Below, piece after piece: positions 38,996 through 49,000 of a stretch of DNA of 64,000 nucleotides. Each line of letters opens with the position of its first letter. Positions within the stretch are counted from its first letter, which is position 1. This DNA comes from Schizochytrium sp. CCTCC M209059 (Eukaryota > Sar > Bigyra > Thraustochytrida > Thraustochytriidae): contig KN805397.1 in assembly GCA_000818945.1 (NCBI GenBank), positions 228,699 to 292,698 on the forward strand, written 5' to 3'. Below the pieces are notes generated by a model that ran no database searches, had not been told where the DNA came from, and saw nothing but the letters and a program-made list of their open reading frames with translations. Position numbers and translations under genes: made by a program.

Positions 38996-41900
38996 CTAGG
39001 CAGCCATGCGGCCGGAGCGGCGACGCGGCCGCACACCTTTGACGGCCTCGTCGTTGCTGACATCGTCTTCATCTTCGTCGCCGGGATGTGCAGACTCGTG
39101 GTCTCCTACACCACTCTCGGAAAATAAGGCGTCCCCTTGCGGCCCCGTACGAGAGGACGTTCGACCTGTTTCGGAGTCACTTGCGGCAAAGAGATTCTTT
39201 TCAATCTCGCGAGCGCTGACATCATCTTCTTCTTCTTCATCATCATTTTCGTCTTTGCCATCATTCACGACCTTGCGGCGTTTACGCGCAGAAGAAGTCG
39301 ATGTGGAAGACCGACGAGATTTTGGCGTACGGCGTTTGGAACTTTGCGACGAGGCTGCAGAGCGACGACTACGACGAGAAGCTGAAGAGGACTTGGACTC
39401 GTTCTTTTCCTCCATGTCACTTTTTTCTGCCTCGTCATCATCATTGTCAGCATTAGCATCATCATCATCGTCATCATCGACAACGACGTCCCCATCCTTG
39501 TCACTCTTTGCGCCAGTCTGCGTCCGGACGCCCAGTGCCGCCTCAAGATCACGGAACGCAGCACGTCCACGTTTCACGAGATTCTCGTCGAGATCTTCGT
39601 TGGGCTCGTCTTCGCTCAAGAGGAGTTTCATGATTGCACTAGCCTGCGAGGTGCTCTCATTGATCTGTGCTGACCAAACTTGCCGAACGTCATGGAGCTG
39701 ATGTGGCTTGAGAATGCGCACAAAGGGCACAAGCAGTGCGAGAAAGCCCACGCGGCCGAGCGAGGCATTGTCGTCGGTGGCAGCGAGGGCAAAGGCAAAG
39801 TCCTCCTCCAGCGCGGCAATGAGCGGGGGCGCCATGCGTTCGGGGCAGTTGTGCGCTCGAGCGGAGATCTCCCTGGCTAGGGAGGCAGCTCTCGCGGAGA
39901 GTCCTTTTTCATTGCCCTCGTCATTTTCGTCCTCCTCGGCGCGACCGTTTTCATCCTTGTTTTGGGCCACGAAAGAAACGCGAAGAGCCTCGTGCTGCAT
40001 CACCATGAGCGACTCGATGTCAGACTTGCGGGCAGTGTTTTGAAGAACATCAGCGGCATCATCAAGATCCTGGTTTCCGTGTCCTGCTTGGGCGACCAAG
40101 TAGCCAGCGAGGGCACTGCCAGAATAGAGAGCGCTGCGCACGGCTGGGGCGACGAGCAGTCGCTGCATTTCCATGCTTGGTTGCTGCCGGCTTCCCGCCT
40201 TGGCAGCACGGTCCACAAAGCTCCGCGTGGCTGCATCTGCGGCCGCAACAAGAGACTTGGGTGGTCGCCACGCAAGTGCGTGCAGCGCAGTGGACTCCAG
40301 ACGTCGCGCGCAAAGGACGCGCATGTCCATCAAGGTTGCAATTGCTGCTTGCTGCAACTTGCGCGGGCTATCGTACGTGTCGAAAACGTGCTCCAGGACG
40401 CGCGCAAGTGCGTCGCGACGTCGCACAACATCCGCACACGCACTTTCCAGCTTTTCCTTATCGCCACAGGCAGAAGCGGCTGCGCGAAAGGCCGCGACAA
40501 GGTCCAGCTGGAGTGCCACGAGTCCATCTGCGAGGAGCACAGCCTCCTTGCGCCCGCACGTACAGAGGGCATTGCAAACATTGTTTTGCGTCTCAATCTC
40601 CAGCGGCTCCGTCTCCGCATCGACCCGAAGTAGCATTCCAATCCGCCGCACGCCGTTCGCAAGCGCCGTCCAGGTTTCCTCGTCGGCCGCCCCATCCTTG
40701 AACTGCTCTCCGGCGTTGGCGATGCTTGCGTGTACGCCTGAGCGCATCTCGGCCAGAATCGTATTAGCTTCCTTACCCACGGGGCTCGTCTCGCTCGATG
40801 CGAGCACTCCAGCGAGGATGCGGCCAGTCTCGAAAAGCAAGACAGGATCCATGTGCTGTAAGAAGACTTGCGAGAGCGACTTGGTGAGTTTGGCGAGTTT
40901 TTGGCGCTGCGAATCGCGAGTGTACAGAGCAAGATCGAGCTTGGCGCAAAGCGGGATGAGGTTGCGTAACACGGCCGGCTCTGCCCGAAACGTAACGACG
41001 AGGTCCGTGAGGGATCGCTCAACAGCCTCGTGAAGAGCGCGCGCCATACTGGTGGCGTCCTTTTTTGCAGCAGCAGACAGACTCTTGCGTCGGTTTCCGC
41101 CGCGCGCTGACTTGCCTGTCGCTCCAGACTGCTCCGGAATGCAGTCCGAGGCCGCGCGAATGATTCCTGCCAGCGTCTGAGCACGAAGCGCGCCAAGATT
41201 TCCTGATACGTTGTTCTCGCCGTAGCTTTGCAGCATGTTGCACTGCGCCTCCCAATTACGTAAAAAATCGCACTCGGGTAGCGCCCAAAAGGCCTGCACA
41301 ACTTTGGCAAGAATCTCGAACGGCAAAATGCGTGGCTTGGCAGCCATTTCCCTCAATTCCTCGTACCCAATATCGCTATCCATGTCGTCGTCATATTCAT
41401 CGTCGTCGTCGTCGTCGTCGTCGAGTTCGTCATCGTCTTCCTCCATGTTGCCATCATCATTGTTGTCTTTGTCAGTTGAAGCGCGTTTGCTATATTGACG
41501 CGACCCAGCGAGGTTTGCGAGAAGCTCGAGCAAGCTCGCAAGCTGCAGTCGCGCCTGCGCGAGGCCGGCAGCCCCCGTTCGTGCAGACCCGCTCGCGCGG
41601 GCATCTCCAACAAGCTCGGGCCGGCTCTTGAGCGCAAATTCCGCGGCAGCTAGCCTCACCCCAGCAAGACTCTCCTCGGCAGTGTCCATGTAGCAGAGAC
41701 AGCGCTCGACGGCCTGCTCCGTTGACATTTCGACGCTTTTCCGGTTGACTTCGAAAATGGCAGAGACCGCTCGGATTGCGGACTCGATAACGCCCGCGTT
41801 CACATCAGACAGGAGAGGTCCCCCGAGCTCGTCGGCTAGGGATCTGGAGGCCCAGTCACTCTTTTTCTTCAAGAGGCTCTGGTCGGAGCGCTTCCGATCC

Positions 41901-43201
41901 GCCGCATCGAGCTCAAGGTCCTGTGCCGGACCTGCGGAAAGCATGCATACCCTCCACACCTCGCACGCCTTCTTGCGAACTGCAGGGCTACGGTCGCTTA
42001 AAAGGCGGTCCACATGGACGCGAGCAATCCAGATAAAATGAACAGGGTCCTGCTGCATGAAAGCCTCGATGACGTGCAACGAGGCGAGGCGAACTTCTTC
42101 GTGAATATCCTTGCACCTGTTGTTCACCTTGCTGTGAAACATGCCATTGAAAAGCTGTTGCGCCATGCCATTGAGACGCTTGAGGGAGGCGGTCATGCGA
42201 AGGCATGAGGTTGCCAAATCGGCCACCGGCTTCTGCGACTTACTTGCAGTGGAAGCGATCGCCTCGAGTGCCTTGTCGATGGCCGCGGTGGACAAGAACT
42301 TGCTTGTGGGTTCGAGAAGCCCAGCGAGGGTCCTTTTTAAGTCTTTGACGAGCTTTTCCATTGGAGAGGCACGCTTCACCTTGCTGGCAAGCTGCTTGAC
42401 CACTTTGAAGAGTTTGACGAGTTCGGCATTGAAGAGACTGAGAAGGGCTTTGCCGAAGTGGGCCGCAGTTTCCACAGCCGTGTGGCGAAAGGAAAGCATG
42501 GGACCCACGGAAAGAGCAACGACTGAGCGCACAAGCGCGGGAAGTACTTGATAGAAGGCGCTTGAGTCGTCGATGAGGGAGAGCGTCGTGTCGCTCTCTG
42601 CGATGAGTGCTTCCCAGAATCGCGCAAATTTGCTGGGAAATTGCTTCCAATGTTGCAAGGGGTACTTGTCGAAGAAGCTCTTGCGATCAGAAGCAATGTC
42701 GCTTGCGATGTCGTCGACTTCATCCTTTTCGACTTCAACAATATCGTTCTCATCGGGATCCTCGTCTTGGTCGCGAAGGGCCGAGCGTGCCGTGTCGGCG
42801 GGAGTTCCGGCGCACTCGAGCAAAAAGCCTACGAGTTTGACGGAGATACTTTCTGGCGTCGATGGCTCGTCCTGGACGATTTCGCGCACGAGTTGAGTGA
42901 TGGAAACGCCGTCATCTGCGAGAGCGGCGAGGATCTCGCCATACTCCATCGTTTGGGCGCCATTCTTGCTTTTCTTGCCTCTGACCTTGGACGTCGACTT
43001 TGCCGTCTTTGTCTTGGCGCTACTTTTGCTGCGAGACTTTTGCGAGGTCTTTGTCGTCTCTTGCTCACTATCGTTTGCAGAATATTCGTCCTCGGAGCTT
43101 TCTCCCTCGTCCCCTTCAGCTGCCACGCGCTTTGAAGGCCCTGCCACAAACCACGTGGTCGCAGTGCGTTTGCGCGCAGATCTTCTCTCCGATGCGGGCA
43201 T
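38996..43201 (-). CDS. Cohesin subunit SCC3/STAG-like
   Basis: This is 1401 residues from the ATG at 43201; upstream in-frame sequence is an Ala/Arg/Thr/His repeat translation with only a TTG opening. The N-terminal 90 residues are basic and Ser-rich, as in STAG proteins. The STAG domain follows (residues about 95-260). The stromalin conservative domain is clear near residues 370-450: KDIHEEVRLASLHVIEAFM then DRSPAVRKKACEVWRVCM. The remainder is a HEAT-like helical solenoid interrupted by an acidic Asp/Glu stretch near 590-620. The C-terminus is acidic then Arg-rich. SCC3 binds the kleisin RAD21 and loads cohesin on chromosomes. Its start is 520 bases from the divergent TMX-like gene. Confidence 0.9.
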   Translation of the reverse strand: MPASERRSARKRTATTWFVAGPSKRVAAEGDEGESSEDEYSANDSEQETTKTSQKSRSKSSAKTKTAKSTSKVRGKKSKNGAQTMEYGEILAALADDGVSITQLVREIVQDEPSTPESISVKLVGFLLECAGTPADTARSALRDQDEDPDENDIVEVEKDEVDDIASDIASDRKSFFDKYPLQHWKQFPSKFARFWEALIAESDTTLSLIDDSSAFYQVLPALVRSVVALSVGPMLSFRHTAVETAAHFGKALLSLFNAELVKLFKVVKQLASKVKRASPMEKLVKDLKRTLAGLLEPTSKFLSTAAIDKALEAIASTASKSQKPVADLATSCLRMTASLKRLNGMAQQLFNGMFHSKVNNRCKDIHEEVRLASLHVIEAFMQQDPVHFIWIARVHVDRLLSDRSPAVRKKACEVWRVCMLSAGPAQDLELDAADRKRSDQSLLKKKSDWASRSLADELGGPLLSDVNAGVIESAIRAVSAIFEVNRKSVEMSTEQAVERCLCYMDTAEESLAGVRLAAAEFALKSRPELVGDARASGSARTGAAGLAQARLQLASLLELLANLAGSRQYSKRASTDKDNNDDGNMEEDDDELDDDDDDDDEYDDDMDSDIGYEELREMAAKPRILPFEILAKVVQAFWALPECDFLRNWEAQCNMLQSYGENNVSGNLGALRAQTLAGIIRAASDCIPEQSGATGKSARGGNRRKSLSAAAKKDATSMARALHEAVERSLTDLVVTFRAEPAVLRNLIPLCAKLDLALYTRDSQRQKLAKLTKSLSQVFLQHMDPVLLFETGRILAGVLASSETSPVGKEANTILAEMRSGVHASIANAGEQFKDGAADEETWTALANGVRRIGMLLRVDAETEPLEIETQNNVCNALCTCGRKEAVLLADGLVALQLDLVAAFRAAASACGDKEKLESACADVVRRRDALARVLEHVFDTYDSPRKLQQAAIATLMDMRVLCARRLESTALHALAWRPPKSLVAAADAATRSFVDRAAKAGSRQQPSMEMQRLLVAPAVRSALYSGSALAGYLVAQAGHGNQDLDDAADVLQNTARKSDIESLMVMQHEALRVSFVAQNKDENGRAEEDENDEGNEKGLSARAASLAREISARAHNCPERMAPPLIAALEEDFAFALAATDDNASLGRVGFLALLVPFVRILKPHQLHDVRQVWSAQINESTSQASAIMKLLLSEDEPNEDLDENLVKRGRAAFRDLEAALGVRTQTGAKSDKDGDVVVDDDDDDDANADNDDDEAEKSDMEEKNESKSSSASRRSRRSAASSQSSKRRTPKSRRSSTSTSSARKRRKVVNDGKDENDDEEEEDDVSAREIEKNLFAASDSETGRTSSRTGPQGDALFSESGVGDHESAHPGDEDEDDVSNDEAVKGVRPRRRSGRMAA

Positions 43202-43723
43202 TGTCTTTTTGGACGGACGGGCGCGTGCGTGCGTGCGTGCGTGCGTGTGCGTGCGTGTGCGTGCGTGTGCGCAAGCGGAGCAAGCGAGCGAGCAAGCAAG
43301 CAAGCGGACAAAGCCTGCGCTCGTCTTGCGTTCGTTAGGTTGTCCTCGCGTGTCCAATGTGCTTGCTCACCGCGCGATAGAAGCCTCTGCGCTCGAGTAC
43401 AGGCAGCACAACAAGGCCTCGAGGACGGTCGATGTGCGTGCGCGGCAGGTGGTCGCGAGCGCGGCGGAGCTCGCCTCGTCCGCGTCGCCGTCACTCGCGC
43501 TCTGGTCGCGATCTGCTACTGCTGACGGTCGCCTCCGCGTTGCCGCCGCCGCCGCGGTTAGGCAGACGAGGCCTATTTTCGTAAATAGGCCTCTTCATTT
43601 TTCCCCCCTTCATGTTCATGTTCCAAAGACTCGGACTTGGCTTGGCGATCTTTTCTTGTTTCCTCGTGCGCGTGGCTTCGACGCGGGGTCCGCAGGCAGA
43701 ACTCGGACAAAGCGCGAGCGACG
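43202..43723. promoter_or_regulatory. Divergent promoter region, SCC3 and TMX-like genes
   Basis: It contains a GTGC/GTGT tract at about 43220-43272, in the SCC3 leader, and a perfect long inverted repeat at 43568-43593 that is listed separately. No gene is supported. Confidence 0.5.
43568..43593. promoter_or_regulatory. Perfect 11-bp-arm inverted repeat
   Basis: The arms GAGGCCTATTT (43568-43578) and AAATAGGCCTC (43583-43593) flank a TCGT centre. It lies about 130 bases upstream of the TMX-like start. It may be a dimeric protein binding site or a leader hairpin. Confidence 0.45.
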
Positions 43724-44538
43724 ATGCAGGCGAAGAGCGTGTTCGGCGGCGCGGCGCGCGCGGTGATTCTGGCGTTGGCCCTTTGCGTGCTTTTCGTGGC
43801 GCCGAACGGCGCGGAAGGACGTGTCATCGAGCTCGGAGAGGAGAACTTTGAGCACTTGACGCAAGCCGCGACGGGCGCGACGACGGGTGACTGGTACGTG
43901 TGAACAGAGCCAGAGGGGGGAACTCGTGCGAGCGGCACGCTTACTCTTACGTGAACGAATGCGAGGCGCGCAGGTTTGTCAAGTTTTATGCCCCATGGTG
44001 CGGCCACTGCAAGCGCATGGCGTCGGCTTGGAAAATCTTGGGCGAAGAGCTCCTGGGCGAGATCAACGTGGCAGAGGTGAATGCTGAGGATAACAAAGCC
44101 TTGGCGCGCCGTTTTGAGATTAAGGGTTTCCCGACCCTCCTGTACTTTCATCAGGGCACAATGTACAAATTTCGGGGCAAGCGCGACGTCGAGACCATGG
44201 CCGACTTCGCCAGATATATTGCCGAGCACCGCACGGGTCCCGAAGACGTCGAAGGCGTTCCTGTTCCTGCCGAAGCCTCTTTTCTTGCCTCGAATCTTGA
44301 TGTATACGATCACATGATCACGACATTGCGCGATGAGCCGCTCAAGGCTGCGTTGGCAGCCCTTGCCGGCGTTCTGGTTGGCGCTGGAGCCGTCTACGTC
44401 GTCTTCAGGCAGCGCGACACGAATGCAGAGGTGCCTGCTGCCAAGAGAGGCAGGCGAGGAGCACCAAAGCTGGACAAGAAGAACGAAGCCACAGCCGAAA
44501 AGGAAGCCGCTGTATCGGAAGCTAAAAAGACCGAATAG
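43724..44538 (+). CDS. ER transmembrane thioredoxin-domain protein (TMX3-like), two exons
   Basis: Exon 1 is 43724-43893 and exon 2 is 43974-44538, giving 244 residues. Residues 1-30 are a signal peptide (ARAVILALALCVLFVAPNGA). The thioredoxin domain has the active site APWCGHC with Cys66 and Cys69, a family-typical KGFPT cis-proline loop, and YKFRGKRDVETM. A single membrane segment at about 182-201 is followed by a basic, Lys/Glu/Ala-rich cytosolic tail that lacks a clear KKXX or KDEL signal. This is the topology of TMX-type protein disulfide isomerases, which catalyse disulfide exchange on membrane proteins in the ER lumen. Confidence 0.9.
43894..43973 (+). other. Intron of the TMX-like gene
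   Basis: This 80-base intron has donor GTACGTG and acceptor GGCGCGCAG. Splicing joins ...GDW to FVKFYAPWCGHC, restoring the thioredoxin fold. Without splicing the frame stops at 43901. Confidence 0.88.
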
Positions 44539-46082
44539 TTTGCTGTTCCTCTTTTTTTGACTATCCCTTCGGGAGCCCCGAAATGAATCCGTATGAAGCA
44601 ACAGGTAAAACGAAAAACAAAGATTGGTCGTCGTTTCATAAGCATCAGGTAGAATCAATCAATGCGTTCGTCAGATTGCAGCCCGGTCCGATGTCGCGTG
44701 GCCAGGGCTGTTTTGACACAGAAAAGGCCACGAAATGCACTTTAATTTAATTAAAACAAAAAAACAAAAAAACAGTAAGTAAGAAGCGAGACCCACCGTG
44801 ACGTTCATATACTAAATGAATAGACCTCGATGCGGAAAACTGCTATCGTCTTCATTCTTTCTTCTTCGTTTCCTTATCGATCTGATTCCTTTTCACCGTC
44901 GCTTCCACCGCTACAGTCCTCGGCCTGGAGCATGCACGAACGAACGAACTCCACCTAACAGTAATCTTACTGTTAGCAAGTGCCGACCTTCCTTCCCCTG
45001 GCCGATCATTGCCTTGCCAGCTCTTTTACATGGTTTCACTGCCAGGCACAGATAGATACGTACGTAGCATCCCTGCACGCACGCACACTCGCCCCTGGCC
45101 CTCCCCTCCCTGACCTCGTCCGTTTCGCGCCCTCGCCGAGCACGGCGCCGCTCCTTCCCGTTGCAGAGAGAGAGCGAGCCCTGCACTTTTCGCGTGGCCC
45201 AAGTTGGCCCAGCCCGCGCGGCCCAGCCCAGCCCGTGCTGCCCAGCCGCGCAGCCCGCCGCACACGCAGCAGCACTCGCAGCTGCACTCGCAGCTGCACA
45301 CGCAGCTGCACACGCCGCCCTCCTCAATCCTCGGCGCCGCCGGGGCGCGCGGTCTTCGCGTGCTCCTCGCGCTCCTCCTCGGGGTCTTTCTTTCCCGCCC
45401 TCCATCGTCAGTCTTCCTCTTCTCCAGCAGCAGCGCATCGTCGTCGCCCGAACCTCATCGTCTCGCGCCCCCTCCTCCCTCGAGAGCGTTATTCTTATCG
45501 TCCCTCCCGCCGGGCCTCGCGACGCGGCGCAGAGTAGCAGCGCAGAGCAGAGCAGAGAAGCAGCGCAGAGCAGAGCAGAGAAGCAGCGCAAGGCGGAGTC
45601 GCAGTTCCCAGCCCGGGTCGACCCGGCATACAAGAGCAGAGCGGAGCAGAGCAGAGCAGAGCAGAGCGAAAGAGGGCTCGCGTGCAACGGCCAGGCGCGG
45701 CGCCGCAGGGAGAGGGAGGGCGCGGCAGACCCGCTCGCGACGCGAGCGCGGCGGAGCCCGGGAGGGAGGCGTGCGCGCGGCCTGCGCTCGGCCTGCGCGA
45801 GGAAGGCGGGGAGGGCAGAGCGGAGCGGGCGGGCGAGCGAGCGACGGGAGCGAGGACCCGGCCATCCTGTCATCCATCAATCCATCCATCCATCCATCCA
45901 TCTATCCGCGCGCGCGGCGGAGACCGCGAGGAGGGCCTCGAGCGCGGGAGCGCGAGGGCTCGAGGAGGAGCGAGGGGAGAGAGAGCACGCGCGGAGGGGC
46001 GACGGACGCAGCAGCGGCGGAAGGCCTGGCGGGAGCAGCGGCGGCGGCAGGAACAGCAGCGGCGGCGGCGGCGGCGAGCAGG
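44539..46082. other. 3' region of TMX-like gene and long leader of the kinesin gene
   Basis: No gene is supported. It holds an A-rich stretch at about 44745-44775, a 22-base inverted repeat at 44955-44976, GCAGCTGCAC repeats at about 45265-45310, a GCAGAGCAGAGCAGAGAA duplication at about 45537-45590, (GAGCA)n at about 45640-45668, and (CATC)n at about 45883-45904. The kinesin frame is open through much of this, but the translation is repeat-derived and starts without a conserved Met. Confidence 0.5.
44955..44976. promoter_or_regulatory. Perfect 10-bp-arm inverted repeat
   Basis: CTAACAGTAA and TTACTGTTAG flank a TC centre. The palindrome lies 420 bases after the TMX-like stop and 1.1 kb before the kinesin start. 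Function is unknown. Confidence 0.35.
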
Positions 46083-49000
46083 ATGAGCGAGTCGACGAAC
46101 ATCCGCGTGGCGGTGCGTATCAGGCCGCTCCTGTCCAAGGAAAAGCTGGAGCGATGCAGCGAGTGCGTGCGCCCGCTGAGCGAATCGGAGCTCGTCATGA
46201 TGGGCAAGGAGAAACAGTTCACCTTTGACCAAGTCTTTGGCCAGACCTCGCACCAGCACGAGATCTATGCGAAAAACGTGTCGCCCCTTGTCAGGACGCT
46301 CTTCGACGGCTACAACGCCACCGTCCTGGCATACGGCCAGACCGGGAGTGGCAAGACTTACACCATGGGCACATCCACAGACTCGCTCGTCGATGACGAC
46401 GACAGTAAGCTCGGCGTCATTCCGCGCGCCATGTCGGAGATCTTTGACATCATCGAGGAGAAAAAGACCGCGAACCCAGGCGCAGAGTTCTACCTCCGAG
46501 TGCAGTTTCTGGAAATCTATGGCGAAGACATTCGCGACTTACTTGACCCGGCAGGGTCCTCAGAGGGCAAGGTGGTCAGCGTGCGCGAAAGCGAAAAGGG
46601 CATGGAGGTCTGCGGCGCCGTGGAGGAGTCCGTCAAGTCCACGGCTGCCATGTACGAAGCACTCGAACGCGGATCCCTTTGCCGCACCACGGGCAGCACG
46701 GAGATGAATGTACACTCCTCGCGCTCGCACGCAATCTTCACCATCATCATCGAGCAGCACTTGCCCGTCGCAGCGGACTCCACATCGGCCGGGGAGGAGA
46801 AGAGTTCCGCGGACCCAAGTCACGAAAAGAAAGAAAACACCGCCGCGGAAAGCGGCGAGAGCACCGAGGGCGAGACCGCTGCTAGCAATGGCGCGTCGGC
46901 CGCCGGCGACGATGTCGAATACCGCATTGCCAAATTCCATTTTGTGGACCTTGCCGGCTCTGAGCGCGCCAAGCGGACCGGCGCCACGGGAACCCGTCTC
47001 AAGGAAGGAATCAACATCAACAAGGGTCTCTTGGCCCTAGGCAACGTGATTTCTGCCCTCGGCGACGAAACCAAGCCAAAAGGCACGCACGTGCCATACC
47101 GTGATTCCAAGCTCACCCGCATGTTGCAGGACTCGCTCGGTGGCAACAGTCGCACCCTGATGATCGCCTGCGTATCGCCTGCTGATGCTAATTTTGAAGA
47201 AACCCTCAACGCCCTACGCTACGCAAATCGTGCTCGCAACATCAAGAACAAACCGATCGTCAATCGCGATCCAAACTCGTCTCAGATTGCGACGCTCAAG
47301 GCACAGATCCAGCAACTCAAACTGCAACTCTACGGGAACGGCGGGCCTCAACAACAGCCACAAGATCAGCACTCGATGCAAAACTTCGAGCAGCAACAGC
47401 AGCAAGGTTTTGGCGCGGGCATGGGCTTTGGGGCTTTCGGCAACGGCGAGGAACTCTCGCACGCCCGCCAAGAGCTCGAGATGGCGCGCATGCGAGCCGA
47501 CGGCGCCGACGCGCAAGTTCTCAAACTTACCGACGCGCTCGAGCGCGAAAAACGGTCGCGCTCCGAAGTTCAGGAAAAATACATTATGGCCGCTGCCCAG
47601 GTCGATTTTTACAAAAGCAAGTTCGGCGGCGAGACCGGCGAGGCCAAGGACATTGAGCTTGACGAAGAGGCCATCAAGAGCAATGCGCAATACTTGCGCA
47701 AAATCGAAGAGCTTCAGCGACAGCTCGAGACCAGCGACAGCCAGCTCTCCCAGGCGCGCAAAGAGCTCAAAACCCTCCAGAGCGAGTTCACCTTTGCAGA
47801 CTCTCTCGACGAGGTCGAAAAGGAAATCGTACGCAACGCGCGCATTCGTCGGAGCCTCGAGGGCTTTCACGGCGCCGGCAAGGGCGGCGCCGCCGCCGCC
47901 GGCTCAGGTCTTGATGAAACCACCGACATGGACGACGACGATGACGACGATGACCTCGACGACGACGATGAAGATGGCCATGCAGACGACTTCGATCCCC
48001 ACGCCCTCAGCGCCGAAGACCTTGCGGCGGATCCCTCGCTGCTCGAGGTGAACGAGGACGACGACGAGGCGACCCGGGAACTCAAGGAAAAGTTCCAAAA
48101 AACCCAGGATAGCTATCGCAGCATGGTACAGAGCTACGACGTGACTCTGCGCTCCAAGCAAATGATCATGAAAAAGGTTGTCGAGGAACGCAAAAAGTTC
48201 GAGGCCATGAAGGCTCACTACGAGGCGAAAATGGCAGAGATGAATGCCGAGGTCCTGGTCACGCAGCAGCAGCGCGATGCTCTCGATTGTAAAATCAAGG
48301 AACTCGAGACGAAAAAATCCAGCGAGGCGAACAAGACCCAAATCACCAAGCTCCGCCTTCAGCTCAAGGACAAGATGGAGCGCCTCAAAAATCTGGAAAA
48401 ACAGGGCAAGCAGCTTGCAGACGCCAAGCGCATGGCCAGCAAGTGGCAGGTCAAGGAGCAGAAGATCCAGCGTGAAATCGACAGCATGAAAAAGCAAAAG
48501 GTCGAGTACCAGCGCCGCATGGAGGAGAACGCCAAAAAGTACCGCGAGGAGGCGCAGCAGCGCAAGCAAGAGATCGCTCGTCTCCGCAAGCAGCAGCGCG
48601 TCCTTGCGCAGGACAAGCAAAAGCTCCAGATGCGAAGCACACGCGACGAGCGTCTTCTCCGTCAAAAGACAGAGCAGGTTACGGCCATGCAGCGCAAATT
48701 GCGTCAGGCGCAGCGACTCACGTCCTTCAACAAGCAACTCACCGAAAAGGAGCGCAAGCAGCGCAAGCTCCTCGACAAGTGGGCCCGCGAGCGCATCAAG
48801 CACGACGAGGAGCTCGAGCGTCTGCAGCGCTCTCTTTCCAAAAAGCAAGCCGCGATCGAGCGCAAAGAACAGCTTTGCCGCGAACTCGAGGACCGCAAGC
48901 GTGCCGCCGAGCAGCGCGCAAATGTGGCAGAGAAAAGCGCCGCTCAAGCTCTCAATGCTGTCGGCTCCACACCTGATCCAAGCCCTGCTGCTGCTCGTGG

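Noticed and set aside
45204..46082. In-frame N-terminal extension of the kinesin by 293 codons
   Set aside because: The extension is translated from GCAGA, GCAGCTGCAC and CATC repeats. The kinesin motor normally begins a few residues after its Met, as with the ATG at 46083.
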